Position numbers and translations under genes: made by a program
Shown here: one piece after another, positions 48,718 to 57,620 of the stretch
Layout: every line of letters begins with the position of its first letter
How positions within the stretch are numbered: position 1 is the stretch's first letter
DNA from: Arenicellales bacterium
GTDB taxonomy: Bacteria; Pseudomonadota; Gammaproteobacteria; Arenicellales; JAHEKD01
Assembly: GCA_028284225.1 (NCBI GenBank)
Contig: JANQSD010000015.1
Location: 1 to 64,000 of the forward strand
Direction of reading: 5' to 3'
DNA length: 64,000 nt
Notes under the pieces: generated by a model
Told to the model about the DNA's origin: nothing
Database searches by the model: none
What the model saw: only the letters and a program-made list of their open reading frames with translations

Positions 48718-50430
48718 ATGGGTGGTTTTAAAGCGCCTCATGGTGGTGAACTGATTAATCTTTACCTGGATGCCGAGCAATCAGTACAAGAGAAACAAGC
48801 AGCGGGTGATTACCGCAATTGGACCTTAACAACCAGACAAATCTGCGACCTGGAAATGTTGTTAAACGGTGCTTTTTCTCCCTTAGATAGTTTTAACTCT
48901 AAAGCCGATTATGACGGTATTGTTGAAAATATGCGGCTGACCAGCGGTGTATTGTGGCCAATGCCCGTCACGCTTGATATTCCACAATCCTTAGCCGATG
49001 AGCTTTCACTAGGCGATAGCCTGGCTCTGCGTGATCGAGAAGGTGTACTGATTGCGACCTTGAAAATCGGTGAAATGTGGAATCCGGACAAACAAAATGA
49101 GGCGCAAAAAGTATTTGGCACAAACGATATTGCCCATCCGGGAGTGGCGTATTTATTTGATTACACTCATGATGTATATGTCAGCGGGGAACTCAAAGGC
49201 ATAGCACCACCGGATCATTATGATTTTCGCCATTTGCGTCATTCTCCAGCTGAGTTGAGAGATTATTTTGTAAAAGTCGGTTGGCGGCGGGTAGTTGCAT
49301 TCCAAACCCGCAACCCCATGCACCGCGCTCATATCGAATTGAATCGGCGGGCGTCGGCGCAAGTTGAGGCGAATCTGTTGATCCACCCGGTGGTAGGTCA
49401 AACCAAACCTGGCGACGTTGACCATTTTACTCGGGTGCGATGTTATGAGCATGCTATCAAACGCTTTCCAGAACAAACAACCATGCTGAGTTTGTTACCC
49501 TTGGCGATGCGTATGGGAGGGCCGCGGGAAGCAGTCTGGCACGCCATCATTCGTAAGAACTATGGTTGTACGCATTTTATTGTTGGTCGTGATCACGCCG
49601 GTCCGGGCAAAGATTCCAACAATCAGGATTTTTATGGTCCTTATGAAGCACAGGAATTAGTCCAGCAATACCAAGATGAACTGGATATTGCCATGGTGCC
49701 TTTCCAACACATGGTCTATGTGCCGCAGCGGGCCCAGTATATGCCTGATGAGGAAGTCCAGGCGCCGGATACAAAACTTAATATTTCCGGCACGGAATTC
49801 CGTCGTCGTTTGCGTGAGGGTCTGGAGGTAGAGGAATGGTTTTCTTATCCTGAAGTAATCGCTGAACTGCGAAAAACCTTCCCGCCGCGCAGCAGCCAGG
49901 GATTCACCGTGTTTTTTACCGGTTTATCAGGCTCGGGCAAATCAACGGTTGCTAATGCATTATTGCTCAAGCTGATGGAAATCGGTGGCCGTAATGTGAC
50001 TTTGCTTGATGGTGATGTAGTCAGAACACATTTATCCAGCGAATTAGGATTTAGTAAAGAGCATCGAAATTTGAATATTGAGCGAATTGGCTATGTGGCT
50101 TCAGAAATCACCAAACACGGTGGCATAGCACTATGCGCACCTATTGCACCGTATGCCACTACCCGCCGTAAAGTTCGTGAAATGGTTGAAACAGGCGGCG
50201 GATTCATAGAGGTCCATATTTCAACACCGCTGGAGGTTTGTGAACAGCGTGACCGTAAAGGTCTTTACGCACAGGCCAGAGCCGGCAAGATTAAACAATT
50301 CACCGGCATCGATGATCCTTATGAAGCCCCTGAGAATGCAGAAGTAGTCATTGATACTTCTGAACTCAGCCCAGACCTGGGTGCTCATCGGGTTTTAGTC
50401 AAGCTGGAAAGCATGGGATTTATTAAATGA
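48718..50430 (+). CDS. Bifunctional sulfate adenylyltransferase/adenylylsulfate kinase
   Basis: A 570-residue fusion making PAPS from sulfate. The N-terminal ATP sulfurylase (residues ~1-385) has AFQTRNPMHRAHIE and VGRDHAGPGKD. The C-terminal APS kinase has the P-loop FTGLSGSGKSTVANAL near 402 and KGLYAQARAGKIKQFTGIDD. This single-chain Sat-CysC arrangement replaces the heterodimeric CysDN of most gammaproteobacteria. No other sulfur gene is adjacent. Confidence 0.93.
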   Translation: MGGFKAPHGGELINLYLDAEQSVQEKQAAGDYRNWTLTTRQICDLEMLLNGAFSPLDSFNSKADYDGIVENMRLTSGVLWPMPVTLDIPQSLADELSLGDSLALRDREGVLIATLKIGEMWNPDKQNEAQKVFGTNDIAHPGVAYLFDYTHDVYVSGELKGIAPPDHYDFRHLRHSPAELRDYFVKVGWRRVVAFQTRNPMHRAHIELNRRASAQVEANLLIHPVVGQTKPGDVDHFTRVRCYEHAIKRFPEQTTMLSLLPLAMRMGGPREAVWHAIIRKNYGCTHFIVGRDHAGPGKDSNNQDFYGPYEAQELVQQYQDELDIAMVPFQHMVYVPQRAQYMPDEEVQAPDTKLNISGTEFRRRLREGLEVEEWFSYPEVIAELRKTFPPRSSQGFTVFFTGLSGSGKSTVANALLLKLMEIGGRNVTLLDGDVVRTHLSSELGFSKEHRNLNIERIGYVASEITKHGGIALCAPIAPYATTRRKVREMVETGGGFIEVHISTPLEVCEQRDRKGLYAQARAGKIKQFTGIDDPYEAPENAEVVIDTSELSPDLGAHRVLVKLESMGFIK

Positions 50431-50457
50431 TCTGATCACCTGATGTGATCAGATCAT
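50427..50457 (+). terminator. Perfect palindrome at the end of the Sat-CysC gene
   Basis: Two perfect 13-base arms (ATGATCTGATCAC and its complement) around CTGAT, overlapping the stop codon. There is no T tract, so it is more likely a transcript-stabilising or Rho-associated hairpin than a classic terminator. A second, looser CCTGAATAC..GATTCAGG palindrome follows. Confidence 0.5.
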
Positions 50458-50550
50458 CCTGAATACTGAATCAGGTTCAGCACATGCTTGATTCAGGATA
50501 TCCTAAATCTATCGCCTATTTGAAACTAGATTACAGTGACTCACTATCTG

Positions 50551-50850
50551 CTAATAATGGAATCGACACTGGATGACAGTCAACCTATCATCGTCTACGG
50601 CGTAGACTAATCGATGTTCAATGTCAATTCTTCTAGACCAGATATTATCAAGGTGATGTTTGAGTCGTTCAGGTTTTCCGGTTCCTTCAAACGGAGTACG
50701 TTGGCATTCTTTTATAAGTGCAAAAATCTTCTTTAGTTTTTGCCTGTCCTGACGAGACCAGTATTCGAATTCTTCCCAGGCTGTAGGTGTAAATTCAACC
50801 CTAAGGCTTTTCTGCTTCCCAGTCGAGCTCGGGTGAGATTGTCTTGCCAT
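50551..50850 (-). CDS. yoeB: YoeB family toxin (mRNA interferase)
   Basis: A RelE-fold ribosome-dependent endoribonuclease of 99 residues. TAWEEFEYWSRQDRQKLKKI, RTPFEGTGKPERLKHHL, WSRRIDIEHRLVYAV and the terminal CRFHY match YoeB, including the catalytic Glu, Arg and C-terminal His-Tyr. The reading frame begins about 15 residues before the usual YoeB start. It overlaps yefM by 50 bases. Confidence 0.92.
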   Translation of the reverse strand: MARQSHPSSTGKQKSLRVEFTPTAWEEFEYWSRQDRQKLKKIFALIKECQRTPFEGTGKPERLKHHLDNIWSRRIDIEHRLVYAVDDDRLTVIQCRFHY

Positions 50851-51073
50851 TTTGATATTCCTTTATCGATCGATTCAAGCGCTCGGCATTTTTGGGCGAG
50901 CTGAGTAAATACAGTGTTTCCATTAACGAACTGTAGTCAGATTCAGACATGACCACACATGACTCTTTTGATTTACGAGTGATTCGTGCAGGGATGTGAT
51001 CTGCAGAAATTCGATCTAACCAGCTGGCTAATTCCTGCCGGAATGATGAATAGTTAATATTTATGGTTTCCAT
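50801..51073 (-). CDS. yefM: YefM family antitoxin (Phd/YefM)
   Basis: A 90-residue antitoxin. The N-terminal Phd/YefM fold (ININYSSFRQELASWLDRIS) binds DNA, and the segment CVVMSESDYSSLMETLYLLS is the family core. The C-terminal tail NGKTISPELDWEAEK would thread through YoeB to neutralise it. It is first in the operon, with operator palindromes upstream. Confidence 0.93.
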   Translation of the reverse strand: METININYSSFRQELASWLDRISADHIPARITRKSKESCVVMSESDYSSLMETLYLLSSPKNAERLNRSIKEYQNGKTISPELDWEAEKP

Positions 51074-51112
51074 TTTCTATTTCTAGAGCTCACTTAACAA
51101 ATACATAACTAA

Positions 51113-51132
51113 TTGTACAATAAATTGTACAA
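51113..51132 (-). promoter_or_regulatory. YefM-YoeB operator: paired TGTACA palindromes
   Basis: TTGTACAA occurs at 51113-51120 and 51125-51132, with centres 12 bases apart. The E. coli yefM-yoeB operator also has two TGTACA palindromes at this spacing. The site is 40-59 bases upstream of yefM, in the promoter region. Confidence 0.8.
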
Positions 51133-51135
51133 ATA

Positions 51136-52056
51136 TCAATCCTGGTAAATTTTCCCCATATGATCTTCGCCGCGCTTTTTGGCGAGTTCAATTTGTTTTT
51201 GACGCTCGGCAAATCGCTGTTTTTGATCTTCGGTCAAGCGACCATAGCATTTGGGGCAAGATACGCCTTTGAGATATTTGTCGGACTGTTTGTCAGTGTC
51301 TGAAATAGGGCGGCGACAACCATGGCACTGATCAAAACCGCCGGGTTTCAGATCATGATCAACCGTTACTCTTTGGTCAAACACAAAGCATTCGCCCTGC
51401 CATAAGCTGTCCTGTTTATCGATTTCCTCCAGGTATTTCAGAATTCCGCCTTGCAGGTGATAAACATTATCAAAGCCTTGATCCAACAAATAGGAACTGG
51501 CTTTTTCACAGCGTATGCCGCCTGTGCAAAACATGGCAATCTTTTTGTGTTTGTCGGGGTCGTAGTGGCGACGAATATACTCTGGAAACTGACGAAAATT
51601 ATTGGTGTTTGGATTAATTGAGCCTGCAAAAGTGCCTACTTCGAACTCATAATCATTACGAGTATCGATTAAGAACACTTCCGGATCACTGATTAGCTCA
51701 TTCCAGTCGCCGGGTTTTACATATTCTCCAACTTTTTGCCGAGGATCCACCTCGGGCAGGCCAATAGTGACAATCTCTTTCTTTAACTTTACTTTCATCC
51801 GATAAAACGGAATTTCATCGGCATAGGATTGTTTATAGACAATATCTGCCAGACGACTATCGGTGGAAAAATAATTTAACAGAGCTTGTGTTGCCTCTGT
51901 GCTGCCGGCGACCGTACCGTTAATGCCTTCATGTGCTAACAATAACGTACCTTTCATGCCATGACTGCTACACAACTCTAATAGGGGTTGCTTGAGAGAC
52001 TGATAATCCTCAAGTTGCACAAATTTATACAGCGCTGTTATGACTACAGATGACAT
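51136..52056 (-). CDS. trhO: tRNA uridine(34) hydroxylase
   Basis: An oxygen-dependent rhodanese-family protein that forms 5-hydroxyuridine at tRNA position 34. It has 306 residues: an N-terminal ferredoxin-like domain ([14 protein letters not shown]), a rhodanese domain ([19 protein letters not shown]) with the active cysteine in [13 protein letters not shown], and a C-terminal Cys-rich region ([15 protein letters not shown]) likely binding zinc. It is monocistronic. Confidence 0.93.
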   Translation of the reverse strand: MSSVVITALYKFVQLEDYQSLKQPLLELCSSHGMKGTLLLAHEGINGTVAGSTEATQALLNYFSTDSRLADIVYKQSYADEIPFYRMKVKLKKEIVTIGLPEVDPRQKVGEYVKPGDWNELISDPEVFLIDTRNDYEFEVGTFAGSINPNTNNFRQFPEYIRRHYDPDKHKKIAMFCTGGIRCEKASSYLLDQGFDNVYHLQGGILKYLEEIDKQDSLWQGECFVFDQRVTVDHDLKPGGFDQCHGCRRPISDTDKQSDKYLKGVSCPKCYGRLTEDQKQRFAERQKQIELAKKRGEDHMGKIYQD

Positions 52057-52128
52057 ATTCAGGTTGAATTTTACTTGGTCGCAGATTTTACTGCGAATTA
52101 TATTAACTTTGAATCAACGTATTTTGCG

Positions 52129-52171
52129 TTGACATAAGTCAAAGCAAATATTTACGGCATTTTGTTATAAT
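52129..52171 (+). promoter_or_regulatory. FNR/ANR-like site and promoter of the stress protein gene
   Basis: TTGACATAAGTCAA (52129-52142) is a near-consensus FNR-family palindrome (TTGAY-N4-RTCAA). A perfect TATAAT is at 52166-52171. With a start near 52178 the site centre falls at about -42, the class II activator position. Low-oxygen induction is inferred. Confidence 0.65.
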
Positions 52172-52214
52172 ACCGAAATTCCATTGCAAGACTAACAAGT
52201 AGAGGATTTCAATC

Positions 52215-52643
52215 GTGTACAAAAAAATTTTATTACCTTTGGATTTAGGAAACGTCAGAAGTCAGCGCAAAGCTGTTAAAACAGCTGTTGAAATGGCACA
52301 GACGTTTAATTCGACATTGCATATCATGACGGTTGTACCTGATTATGGAATGAGCATTGTGGGCTCGTATTTTCCAGCCGATCATGAAAAAACCATGATT
52401 GCCGATACCAAGGAAAAATTAGCGGCGTATGTGGCAAAAAATGTTCCCGATTCGGTCAGAAAAAAGGAAATAGTTGCCCACGGCACCATTTACAGTGAAA
52501 TTCTCGATTACGCTAACAGATTAAAGGCTAATCTTATCGTCATGGCCTCACATCGACCTGAGTTGAAAGATTACTTAGTTGGCCCGAACGCTTCAAGAGT
52601 GGTTAGGCATGCAAATTGTTCGACTATGGTTGTTCGACCCTAA
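52215..52643 (+). CDS. Universal stress protein (UspA family)
   Basis: A 142-residue Usp domain. KKILLPLDLGN is the start, and the ATP-binding-type motif is MASHRPELKDYLVGPNASRV, then VRHANCSTMVVRP. The G-2x-G-9x-G(S/T) spacing is retained only loosely. Expression at low oxygen or in stationary phase is likely from the promoter. The start is GTG at 52215, 11 bases past GAGG. Confidence 0.92.
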   Translation: MYKKILLPLDLGNVRSQRKAVKTAVEMAQTFNSTLHIMTVVPDYGMSIVGSYFPADHEKTMIADTKEKLAAYVAKNVPDSVRKKEIVAHGTIYSEILDYANRLKANLIVMASHRPELKDYLVGPNASRVVRHANCSTMVVRP

Positions 52644-52660
52644 CAGGTTCTCTGTTTTTA

Positions 52661-52695
52661 AAAAGGGAGACGCTTTTTAGTGTCTCCTTTTTTTA
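52661..52695 (+). terminator. Terminator of the universal stress protein gene
   Basis: AAAGGGAGACGC/GTGTCTCCTTT arms with a T-rich loop, then a run of T. Confidence 0.88.
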
Positions 52696-52728
52696 TTTAA
52701 GAAAGAATAATTATTAAAGATTCACCGT

Positions 52729-52778
52729 TTCTGTCATTCCGAGCGAACGATAAGTGAGCTGAGGAATCTCTGAGACAG
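52729..52778. repeat. Dispersed palindromic repeat downstream of lysA
   Basis: CTGTCATTCCGAGCGAACG followed by GAGGAATCTCTGAGACAG folds back on itself (CTGTC/GACAG, ATTCC/GGAAT). The GTCATTCCGAGCGAA-type unit is a widespread intergenic repeat in proteobacteria. It ends 12 bases from the lysA stop. Confidence 0.6.
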
Positions 52779-52789
52779 TGATGTAGCTT

Positions 52790-54052
52790 TTAGCTAGCCG
52801 AGAATTCAGGAATAATTTCTCTATCGAATAAATCGTTGTAGCTTTCTCGCTGGCGAATGATGTGAAACTTATCACCATCTACTAAAACTTCTGCTGGTCG
52901 TGGTCGGCTGTTGTAGTTGGATGCCATGCTGGAGCAATAAGCGCCGGTGCTTTGCACAGCGATTAAATCACCTTGCTCGATAGCCAGTGAGCGATTTTTA
53001 CCCAGAAAATCAGCAGATTCGCAAATTGGGCCCACTACATCGTAATCACGGCGAGATTTACTATCGTTCTGTTGAACTTCGCAGATGTTCATCCAGGCTT
53101 TGTACAGGGCCGGGCGAATCAGATCATTCATGGCGGCATCAACGATAGCAAAATGTTTTCCGCTATTATTTTTTAAGTACTCAACTTTACTGATCAACAA
53201 TCCCGTGTTGCCAACAATTGAACGGCCTGGTTCAATTGAAATGTGTAAATGAGGATGTTGCTTATCAACGGTAGAAACCAATGCTTGTACATAATCTTCA
53301 AACAGGGGTGGATTCTCATCCTGATAGCGAATACCCAGACCCCCTCCCAAATCCAGGTGCTTAATAACTATCCCCAGTTCTAACAATTGATCTACCAAAA
53401 CCAAAACTTTATTAATGGCATCAATCATAGGTCCCAACTGCATAATTTGAGAACCGATATGATAGGCAATACTCGGTGCTTTAATATTAGGTAGAGATTG
53501 GATTTGTTGATAAAGCCCGATTGCTGTTTCCGTATCGACGCCGAATTTATTTTCCTTTAAACCGGTGGAAATGTATTCATGGGTCTTTGCATCAACATCC
53601 GGATTCACACGCACAGCCACTGTTGCACTCTTGTTCATTGATTGTGCAATAGTTTGGATGCGTTTTAATTCGGCGGCTGATTCAATATTAATCGAACTTA
53701 TATTGTGCTCAAGAGCAAGGCGAATTTCCTCTTCACTCTTCCCCACACCAGAAAAAACAATATCCTCAGGGTTGCTAACTTTAAGGGCCCGAGTTAATTC
53801 GCCTCCGGAAACCACATCAAAGCCTGCACCCAGTTTGCTCAAACAAGCGAGCAAACCCAGGTTAGGGTTGGCTTTAACAGCATAATGAATCTGATGTTGG
53901 CGTTGACCGAATGCAGATTGCAAACGCCTAAAGTTGCTGCGAATTCCCTGGGCTGAATAAACGAAAAAAGGTGTACCGATTTGATCAGCTAAATCTGCAA
54001 TCAGCAAATCATCAGCATAAAGATCGCCTTGCTTGTATTCAAAGCCGTCCAT
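52790..54052 (-). CDS. lysA: Diaminopimelate decarboxylase
   Basis: The PLP enzyme for the last step of lysine synthesis. It has 420 residues. HYAVKANPNLGLLA holds the Schiff-base lysine near residue 59. GVGKSEEEI, HIGSQI, DLGGGLGI, SIEPGRSIVGNTG and CESADFLGKNR are conserved PLP and substrate motifs. It follows lptM; dapF, often next, is absent. Confidence 0.96.
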   Translation of the reverse strand: MDGFEYKQGDLYADDLLIADLADQIGTPFFVYSAQGIRSNFRRLQSAFGQRQHQIHYAVKANPNLGLLACLSKLGAGFDVVSGGELTRALKVSNPEDIVFSGVGKSEEEIRLALEHNISSINIESAAELKRIQTIAQSMNKSATVAVRVNPDVDAKTHEYISTGLKENKFGVDTETAIGLYQQIQSLPNIKAPSIAYHIGSQIMQLGPMIDAINKVLVLVDQLLELGIVIKHLDLGGGLGIRYQDENPPLFEDYVQALVSTVDKQHPHLHISIEPGRSIVGNTGLLISKVEYLKNNSGKHFAIVDAAMNDLIRPALYKAWMNICEVQQNDSKSRRDYDVVGPICESADFLGKNRSLAIEQGDLIAVQSTGAYCSSMASNYNSRPRPAEVLVDGDKFHIIRQRESYNDLFDREIIPEFSAS

Positions 54053-54079
54053 TTTGTTATTTAAAATGGAAAAGTAGGA

Positions 54080-54223
54080 TTAGTAGCGTTTGTAATAGCC
54101 TTCTAAACGTTCCTTGGATGAACGCTCAGGCTCATCGGGCACATACAATGGCCCTTTTTGTCCACATCCTGATAGCGCAATTAACAGCGCTGTGGTGAGA
54201 AAGGTGTTGATTAACAGTTTCAT
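54080..54223 (-). CDS. lptM: LptM-type small lipoprotein
   Basis: A 47-codon gene. MKLLINTFLTTALLIALSGC is a lipoprotein signal with lipobox LSGC (acylated Cys20), followed by GQKGPLYVPDEP, the strongly conserved LptM/YifL motif. LptM assists maturation of the LptDE LPS translocon in the outer membrane. It is placed 27 bases before lysA, the standard gammaproteobacterial position. Confidence 0.93.
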   Translation of the reverse strand: MKLLINTFLTTALLIALSGCGQKGPLYVPDEPERSSKERLEGYYKRY

Positions 54224-54288
54224 CAGTCTGATTATAATCTGTGTTAAAGAGAAATTGTAACGAGTTTTTGGCTAAACACAACAGATAC

Positions 54289-55671
54289 TTATGCCTGTAA
54301 GCGCCTTCTGGCTCTGATTGCAGCTTGTTTTACTTGCTCTGGTGCAGTACCGCCAATGTGATTGCGGCTGCTGACAGAACCTTCCAGCGTCAAACAATCA
54401 TAAACATCATCCTCAATTAAATTGCTGAATTGATTTAATGTTTCAATGTTGAGTTGGCCAAGTTGCTGATTATTCTGTACACAATAGGCTACAACCTTGC
54501 CGACAATTTCATGCGCATCGCGAAATGGAATTTGCTTTTTAACCAGATAATCGGCCAAATCTGTCGCCGTCGCAAAACCATCGCTGGCAGCCTGATACAT
54601 TTGTTCGGTATTCACAGTTATTTGTGCCAGCATCCGTACTAAGATATCCACGCACGCGAGTGCGGTGTCGGCGCTGTCAAATAAAGGTTCCTTATCTTCC
54701 TGATTATCACGGTTATAAGTTAGTGGTTGACCTTTCATTAACACCAACAGCTGGGTCTGGTTGCCAAGCAGCCTGGCAGATTTACCGCGTAACAATTCGG
54801 CCACATCCGGGTTTTTCTTTTGCGGCATGATGCTGGAGCCGGTACAAAATGCATCGCCCAGGTCGACAAACTTGAACTTATCGGATGACCAGATCACCAT
54901 TTCTTCTGCCATGCGGGAAATATGTGTGCCCAGAATTGCTGCATTGGAACAGAATTCCAGCACAAAATCTCGATCTGAAACACTATCCTGTGAATTCTCG
55001 CTGGGTCGATCAAATGCCAATAATTCAGCAGTTTGTTGTCGGTTAATGGGGTAGCTTGTTCCAGCCAGTGCTGCAGCCCCAAGCGGTGAAATATTCAGCC
55101 TGGTTCGACTGTCGGTTAATCGCTGTCGATCACGTTCCAGCATTTGCTCCCAGGCCAACATGTGGTGCCCAAAGGTTACCGGTTGAGCAGCTTGAAGATG
55201 AGTAAAGCCGGGCATAATCGTATCAAAATGTTGTTCGGCTAAATCGACCAGTACAATCTGCAAATCCTTGACCCGCTGACTCAGTTGGTCTACTACATCG
55301 CGCACATACAAACGCATATCGGTGGCAATTTGGTCGTTACGTGAGCGCCCGGTATGTAGTTTTTTCCCTGTGTCCCCAATCATTTCAGTCAGTCTGGCTT
55401 CGATATTCATGTGTACATCTTCCAGCTCACGCTGCCAGCTGAAATTGTCAGATTCGATGTCTTTTTGAATTTGCTTAAGCCCGGCAATAATTTCATCGGC
55501 TTCTGCGTTAGAAATAATTCCACAGTTGCCGAGCATGCTGGCATGTGCAATCGAGCCCTGGATGTCGTACAAAGCCAGACGCTGATCAAAATGTACTGAA
55601 GCGGTAAAAGATTCAACTGCTTTATCGATGGCTGCTGAAAATCGGCCGCCCCAAAGTTTTTTATTACTCAT
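54289..55671 (-). CDS. argH: Argininosuccinate lyase
   Basis: The last enzyme of arginine synthesis, releasing fumarate. It has 460 residues. [14 protein letters not shown] is the start; [29 protein letters not shown] and the signature [20 protein letters not shown] are all present. It is divergent from hemC, as in many gammaproteobacteria. Confidence 0.97.
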   Translation of the reverse strand: MSNKKLWGGRFSAAIDKAVESFTASVHFDQRLALYDIQGSIAHASMLGNCGIISNAEADEIIAGLKQIQKDIESDNFSWQRELEDVHMNIEARLTEMIGDTGKKLHTGRSRNDQIATDMRLYVRDVVDQLSQRVKDLQIVLVDLAEQHFDTIMPGFTHLQAAQPVTFGHHMLAWEQMLERDRQRLTDSRTRLNISPLGAAALAGTSYPINRQQTAELLAFDRPSENSQDSVSDRDFVLEFCSNAAILGTHISRMAEEMVIWSSDKFKFVDLGDAFCTGSSIMPQKKNPDVAELLRGKSARLLGNQTQLLVLMKGQPLTYNRDNQEDKEPLFDSADTALACVDILVRMLAQITVNTEQMYQAASDGFATATDLADYLVKKQIPFRDAHEIVGKVVAYCVQNNQQLGQLNIETLNQFSNLIEDDVYDCLTLEGSVSSRNHIGGTAPEQVKQAAIRARRRLQA

Positions 55672-55794
55672 TCGGGGTTGATTAGCGATTAAAAAACTGA
55701 GATTAACAGAGAAAATCTATTTATAGAAGAATATCCTCAACTTAGGGCCTAATGTATGATAAATAGGCATTGCCAGATTAACCTTAATATTATT

Positions 55795-56736
55795 GTGACT
55801 GTAATAAAAATCGGAACACGCAAAAGCCGGCTTGCACTGTGGCAGGCTGAGCATGTTGCCCGCTTATTGAAATTGAATTTTCCGGATGTGGATGTTGAGC
55901 TAGTCAAAATCACCACGTCCGGGGATAAATTCATTGATGCGCCGTTGTCGCAGGCAGGGGGTAAAGGCTTGTTTCTTAAAGAGCTTGAGCAAGCCCTATA
56001 TGATAAGCGAATCGACCTGGCTGTACACTCAATGAAAGATGTGACAGTCAGCTTGCCGGATGGATTGCATATTGGCGCAATCCTGCAAAGGCATGATGTC
56101 AGGGATGCGCTGGTATCTAAAAACGATATGCCCTTGGACAAGATGAAACCCGGATCGGTGATCGGTACCTGCAGTTTACGGCGCCAGTGTTTGGTTAATC
56201 ATTACTATCCGCATTTAAAAGTCGAAAATATCCGCGGTAATGTTGACACCCGGTTGTCAAAACTTGATGCAGGTGAGTATGATGCGATTATTCTGGCCGT
56301 TGCGGGGTTGGAACGTCTTGAACTGGGTCAGCGAATTTCGCAGCGTTTGACTGAGCAAGAATTTATTCCGGCAGTGGGTCAGGGCGCAGTGGGTATTGAG
56401 TGCAGGACTGATGATGAAAGGGTTAGTGCTCTTAACGCAAAATTAAATGATCAACCGACAAGTATCTGCGTGACTGCTGAGCGCGTTGTCAATGAAAAAC
56501 TTGATGGAGGTTGTCATATGCCGATTGCTGTTTATGCAAAGCTTGCAAACAATAATTTACAGATGTTTGCTTTTGTCGGCTTGCCAGATGGATCAGAAAT
56601 TGTTTCAGTAACACATAAATTTAATCATCAAAGCTTCACAGATATAAATCCTGTATTGGCAGGAGAACAAATGGCTGATAAATTAATCGCCAGAGGAGCA
56701 ATGAAAGTAATCGAGCAAGTGAATGATAGATCTTAA
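55795..56736 (+). CDS. hemC: Porphobilinogen deaminase
   Basis: Builds hydroxymethylbilane from four porphobilinogens. GTRKSRLALWQA, SMKDVTVSLPDGL, GTCSLRRQC and the dipyrromethane-cofactor cysteine in LDGGCHMPIAVYA are diagnostic. The frame is open from an ATG at 55756, but GTG at 55795 gives 313 residues, exactly the usual length, and avoids a non-homologous 13-residue prefix. It overlaps hemD by 14 bases. Confidence 0.95.
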   Translation: MTVIKIGTRKSRLALWQAEHVARLLKLNFPDVDVELVKITTSGDKFIDAPLSQAGGKGLFLKELEQALYDKRIDLAVHSMKDVTVSLPDGLHIGAILQRHDVRDALVSKNDMPLDKMKPGSVIGTCSLRRQCLVNHYYPHLKVENIRGNVDTRLSKLDAGEYDAIILAVAGLERLELGQRISQRLTEQEFIPAVGQGAVGIECRTDDERVSALNAKLNDQPTSICVTAERVVNEKLDGGCHMPIAVYAKLANNNLQMFAFVGLPDGSEIVSVTHKFNHQSFTDINPVLAGEQMADKLIARGAMKVIEQVNDRS

Positions 56737-57535
56737 TGAATATCGTGTATTAGTAACCCGCCCGGAGGAGCAGGCCGGTCACTTTTTGGACATGATTGAG
56801 TCCAGCAATGGTTCAGCGGTTAATTTCCCAACTATTGCAATTGCAGCAAGTCCATTAACGGATAAGGCTAAGCAGCAGTTAAAAGACTTATCTCAGGTCA
56901 ATATCGCAATATTCGTTAGTGTTAATGCGGTTGAATATGGCCTTAAAGCATTAAAATCATTAAAACGGAGCTTTCCTGAAACCCTGATCGTTGCCGCTGT
57001 TGGACCATCTACAGCAGAAGCACTGGCTGCCAATGATATTCAGATAGATATTATCCCTGATGACAATTTCTCCAGTGAAGGATTGCTCAATACCCCTGAG
57101 CTTGAAGAAATCGCCGGTGAGAATATTCTGATATTTCGTGGCCAGTATGGCCGTGAGTTATTATCCGTGCAGTTAACTAAACGCCATGCAAACGTTGACA
57201 GCGTTGAATGTTATCAGCGAGTAATACCTGAATTTGATGTTAAACCGGTAGTTAAGGAACTGAAAGCAGGTTCGATTCAGGCAGTTACAGTAACCAGTGC
57301 AACAGGACTTACAAATTTGTTTGAGATGCTGGGCAAGGATAATGAATTACTGCTGGATATCCCTTTTGTAGTGGCGAGTAGAAGAATTGCGGAAGTCTGT
57401 GAAAACTTTGAGATAAAGCGAATCAGCGTTGCCGATAATGCGGGTGATAAAGCCATGCTGGAAGCGGTTTCCGAGCTTGCGAATCAAACTGAAGAAGATT
57501 ACCTCACCGAGGAAGACGAGGATTATTTAGAATAA
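56723..57535 (+). CDS. hemD: Uroporphyrinogen-III synthase
   Basis: Closes and inverts ring D to make uroporphyrinogen III. It has 270 residues. The family is poorly conserved, but VLVTRPEEQAGHFLDMI at the start, IFVSVNAVEYGLKAL, AAVGPSTAEAL and VTVTSATGLTNLFEML fit. Position between hemC and hemX is decisive. The C-terminus is very acidic. Confidence 0.93.
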   Translation: MIDLNEYRVLVTRPEEQAGHFLDMIESSNGSAVNFPTIAIAASPLTDKAKQQLKDLSQVNIAIFVSVNAVEYGLKALKSLKRSFPETLIVAAVGPSTAEALAANDIQIDIIPDDNFSSEGLLNTPELEEIAGENILIFRGQYGRELLSVQLTKRHANVDSVECYQRVIPEFDVKPVVKELKAGSIQAVTVTSATGLTNLFEMLGKDNELLLDIPFVVASRRIAEVCENFEIKRISVADNAGDKAMLEAVSELANQTEEDYLTEEDEDYLE

Positions 57536-57620
57536 CTGGACGTTTTTTTGTCAGTTTTAGGGCTGAATGTTAAAGTATGCCCCCTGACAGGGACGATTAG
57601 TGCATACAGGTACAAAATTT

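Noticed and set aside
50427-50457. Classic intrinsic terminator after Sat-CysC
   Set aside because: The hairpin is perfect but no T tract follows, so I list it only as a palindrome with uncertain role.
55756-55794. hemC start at ATG 55756
   Set aside because: The extra 13 residues have no family counterpart; GTG 55795 gives the standard 313-residue length.
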